Positions 62,472-64,000 of a DNA stretch of 64,000 nt are shown piece by piece. The DNA is from Candidatus Elusimicrobium euhamitermitis (GTDB lineage: Bacteria; Elusimicrobiota; Elusimicrobia; Elusimicrobiales; Elusimicrobiaceae): positions 5,636 through 69,635 of the forward strand of contig JAIRUU010000113.1 in NCBI GenBank assembly GCA_031254225.1, read 5' to 3'. Position 1 is the stretch's first letter; the number at the start of each line of letters is the position of its first letter. The notes beneath the pieces are model-generated. The model saw nothing but the letters and a program-made list of their open reading frames with translations. It was not told where the DNA came from and made no database searches. The translations under genes were made by a program, and so were the position numbers.

Positions 62472-62547
62472 TGGTGGGCCGGATAGGACTTGAACCTACG
62501 ACCCCCTCCGTGTAAAGGAGATGCTCTACCAGCTGAGCTACCGGCCC
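62472..62547 (-). tRNA. tRNA-Val (anticodon TAC)
   Basis: A 76-nt cloverleaf read on the minus strand. The acceptor stem is GGGCCGG with CCGGCCC and CCA is encoded. The D arm contains AGCTCAGCTGGTAGAGC, the anticodon loop reads TTTACAC with TAC as anticodon, and the T arm contains GGTTCAAGTCC. No intron. Confidence 0.96.
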
Positions 62548-62607
62548 GTAATTCATATTTTATCAAATTTGAATTAGGTAAATTATGGAATAATCTGGAA
62601 GGTGGCT

Positions 62608-62772
62608 AAATTTCCCCCTTTTAGGGGGAATGCCCCGAAGGGGAAAGGGGTAAATGCGCTTTTATAAAATGCTGTTAATCCCTACTCATTTAACAGAAGT
62701 TTTACAGCCGTATATTTGTGTGTATTTACCCCTACCACCTTCGGGGACTTCCCCTAAAAGGGGAAGATTTAT
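62608..62772. repeat. MITE-like element, TTCCCCTTTTAGGGGAA ends, copy 2
   Basis: The reverse-orientation partner of 47685-47840: TTTCCCCCTTTTAGGGGGAA on the left, CCCCTAAAAGGGGAAG on the right, GGGGTAAAT and ATTTACCCC inside, and ATATTTGTGTGTATTT as the complement of the first copy's centre. It lies between tRNA-Val and msrC. Confidence 0.75.
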
Positions 62773-62798
62773 AATTTTTTAACGCCGTTTAAATTAGA

Positions 62799-62804
62799 TA
62801 TAAT
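62799..62804 (+). promoter_or_regulatory. -10 element (TATAAT) of msrC, leaderless type
   Basis: A perfect TATAAT, then 6 nt and the ATG at 62811; no ribosome site. Confidence 0.5.
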
Positions 62805-62810
62805 TGAAAT

Positions 62811-63257
62811 ATGAATATACTTGAAGACGCAAAAAACCTGTTGGAAAAAGAAATTGACGCCGTTGCGAATATGGCTAACCTTTCCGCGCTTATTTTTAAT
62901 AATCTGCCGCGTTTAAACTGGGCGGGATTTTATATTTTTAAAGACGGAGAACTGGTGCTGGGGCCGTTTCAGGGCAAGCCGGCGTGCGTCAGAATAAAAA
63001 TGGGCAGAGGCGTTTGCGGTGCGTCGGCGCAGAAACGTGAAACTATAGTAGTGCCTGACGTGCATCTCTTCCCCGGCCACATAGCCTGCGACGGCGCGTC
63101 CGAGAGCGAAATTGTTGTTCCGGTTATAAAAAACGGCGTTTTATTCGGCGTGCTTGATGTGGACAGCCCCGTCAAAAACCGTTTTTCTTCCGAAGACAAA
63201 AAAATATTTGAAGACCTTGTTGAAATATTCAAACAGCATACCGAACTTCCGCGTTAG
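62811..63257 (+). CDS. msrC: Free methionine-R-sulfoxide reductase (GAF fold)
   Basis: A 148-residue fRMsr. LNWAGFYIFKDGELVLGPFQGKPAC holds one active Cys, MGRGVCGASA the second and HIACDGASESEIVVP the third, the set used by the family. It reduces free Met-R-SO, protecting against oxidative damage. Length and motif order match the family throughout. It converges with a pilin gene 3 nt away. Confidence 0.9.
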   Translation: MNILEDAKNLLEKEIDAVANMANLSALIFNNLPRLNWAGFYIFKDGELVLGPFQGKPACVRIKMGRGVCGASAQKRETIVVPDVHLFPGHIACDGASESEIVVPVIKNGVLFGVLDVDSPVKNRFSSEDKKIFEDLVEIFKQHTELPR

Positions 63258-63260
63258 ACA

Positions 63261-63746
63261 TTAATTTATTATAGAGATGTAGTCTGTTCCGCTGCCAAAT
63301 CTATAATCCTGAAAATCTTTTCCTATAGATTTACAAACATTAATATCTGATATGCTTGCCGTTTTTGCCACGCGGCACGTAAGTTTATTTGAATATTCCG
63401 GATGATCAGGCCAGGTTGTAAAATAAATTATTTGGTAAGAGTGTCCTGCCCTTGCCGCAATCATATGGGCCAGGCCTGCTGGACCGGCTCCTATAGAATA
63501 GCTGAAATTCTTATCTGATACGGTAATATCTAAATTATCTAATGATGTTGCGAAGGAGCCTGTTTCAAGCTCATATCTTCTCTGCGCTTCCGTCAAATCG
63601 CGGACATTTGACGCGGCGGTCATGGCGCGGGATTTTTCCACGGACAGCTGATACTTCGGCACGGCTATTGCGGCTAAAATGCCTATGATTAAAACTACTA
63701 CCAAAAGCTCAATCAGCGTAAAACCGGCGTATATTTTCTTAAGCAT
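63261..63746 (-). CDS. Type IV pilin-like / pseudopilin protein
   Basis: A 161-residue prepilin with an 8-residue leader (MLKKIYAG) before FTLIELLVVVLIIGILAAIA. The region after residue 40 is unlike the pilin at 8724; two cysteines (LTCRVA and NVCKS) near the C-terminus probably form a disulfide. The start at 63746 was chosen because the 47-bp promoter block shared with the pilin at 8724 ends exactly there; a GTG 27 nt upstream lies inside that block. No assembly machinery genes are adjacent. Confidence 0.85.
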   Translation of the reverse strand: MLKKIYAGFTLIELLVVVLIIGILAAIAVPKYQLSVEKSRAMTAASNVRDLTEAQRRYELETGSFATSLDNLDITVSDKNFSYSIGAGPAGLAHMIAARAGHSYQIIYFTTWPDHPEYSNKLTCRVAKTASISDINVCKSIGKDFQDYRFGSGTDYISIIN

Positions 63747-63793
63747 ATAAGAAATATATAAAATTCCGGTCACGTCTGAAAGTAGATAGGCTT
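63747..63793 (-). promoter_or_regulatory. Shared pilin promoter block, copy 2
   Basis: The minus-strand block contains CTATCTACTTTCAGACG and TATATT (63753-63758), 6 nt before the ATG. It aligns without gaps to 8677-8723, with 39 of 47 positions identical. Confidence 0.65.
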
Positions 63794-63834
63794 ATTTCTT
63801 TTTTGTTATTTAAAATAATTAGCAGATAAATGTA

Positions 63835-64000
63835 TTATTTTTTTAACTGTTTAATCAGATGTAAAATATTTTCGCCCAGGTTTTGCATTGTCTGGATGCC
63901 TTCGGCGTCTTTTGTGACTTCGCCTGGCTCGCGCCCGAAAGCTATGTTCCAGTAACTTGAGCCCACGGAGTACATGTCGCTTATAAAAAATAATTTTTGA
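63835..64000 (-). CDS. Flavodoxin-like / iron-sulfur flavoprotein family, C-terminal fragment
   Basis: The last 54 codons of a gene entering from the right edge. The visible segment (SDMYSVGSSYWNIAFGREPG, then EGIQTMQNLGENI) matches the C-terminus of flavodoxin-fold NADPH-dependent FMN reductase-like proteins. The stop TAA is at 63835-63837. Electron donor or acceptor cannot be told. Confidence 0.65.
   Translation of the reverse strand, partial: QKLFFISDMYSVGSSYWNIAFGREPGEVTKDAEGIQTMQNLGENILHLIKQLKK

Noticed and set aside
1..64000. CRISPR array, prophage or integrated plasmid
   Set aside because: I saw no regularly spaced direct repeats and no integrase, transposase, cas, capsid or partition genes. 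The repeats present are irregular and palindromic.

Overview
This window looks like a piece of chromosome from a Gram-negative, probably anaerobic, gut- or host-associated bacterium of the Elusimicrobiota (Elusimicrobium-like). The assignment is inference. It rests on several type IV pilin-like genes with a highly conserved prepilin N-terminus, a lipid A and BamA module (so an outer membrane), meso-diaminopimelate synthesis through Ddh, GH57 glucan enzymes, and mid-range GC with A/T-rich spacers. I see no rRNA, prophage, transposase or CRISPR array. One tRNA gene (Val, anticodon TAC) is present.

Layout. 1-8600: the 5' end of a GH57/DUF3536 gene, a PIN-PhoH ATPase, then on the minus strand a GlcD-GlcE fusion, a GlcF-like protein and a GAF/HD-GYP c-di-GMP phosphodiesterase; next a DUF4912 protein and a GH57 branching enzyme. 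8700-17600: a pilin, a membrane protein, SppA, then a complete aspartate-to-meso-DAP pathway (dapA, ddh, lysC, asd, dapB) leading into a MurC/Mpl ligase. 17600-26700 (minus): tlyA-xseB-xseA, then secA-lnt-prfB, and a lipid kinase. 26700-42500: alaS, an exported TldD/TldE-like pair, a DUF47/PiT phosphate pair, hemW, a CofE-like gene, a pilin, lysS, mazG, thyX and glgC. 42900-49400: phoH-ybeY, gatC-gatA-nudix, two transporters and rpmB. 49475-56640: a long outer-membrane operon bamA-ompH-lpxD-lpxC-fabZ-lpxA-lpxI. 56670-64000: a REC-GGDEF protein, dedA, mnmA, rplU-rpmA-obg, tRNA-Val, msrC, a pilin and the 3' end of a flavodoxin-like gene.

The most unusual content is non-coding. (1) A structured element of about 250-330 bp occurs four times, plus one deleted copy. 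Every copy is on the plus strand and lies directly behind the stop codon of a plus-strand gene (phoH, ddh, PiT, lysS, glgC). Its long hairpin changes sequence between copies with compensatory changes in both arms, while its loop and flanking boxes stay fixed. (2) Two pilin genes 55 kb apart share a 47-bp promoter block, 39/47 identical, ending exactly at the start codon. (3) About a dozen genes have a good -10 hexamer ending 5-7 nt before the start codon and no Shine-Dalgarno sequence, so they are predicted to be leaderless. (4) Several further palindromic or MITE-like repeat families are scattered in spacers, and one sits in frame inside a transporter gene.

Functional themes are cell-envelope construction (lipid A, outer-membrane protein assembly, lipoprotein acylation, peptidoglycan precursors), glycogen-type glucan metabolism, translation and tRNA charging, c-di-GMP signalling and type IV pilin-like surface proteins.
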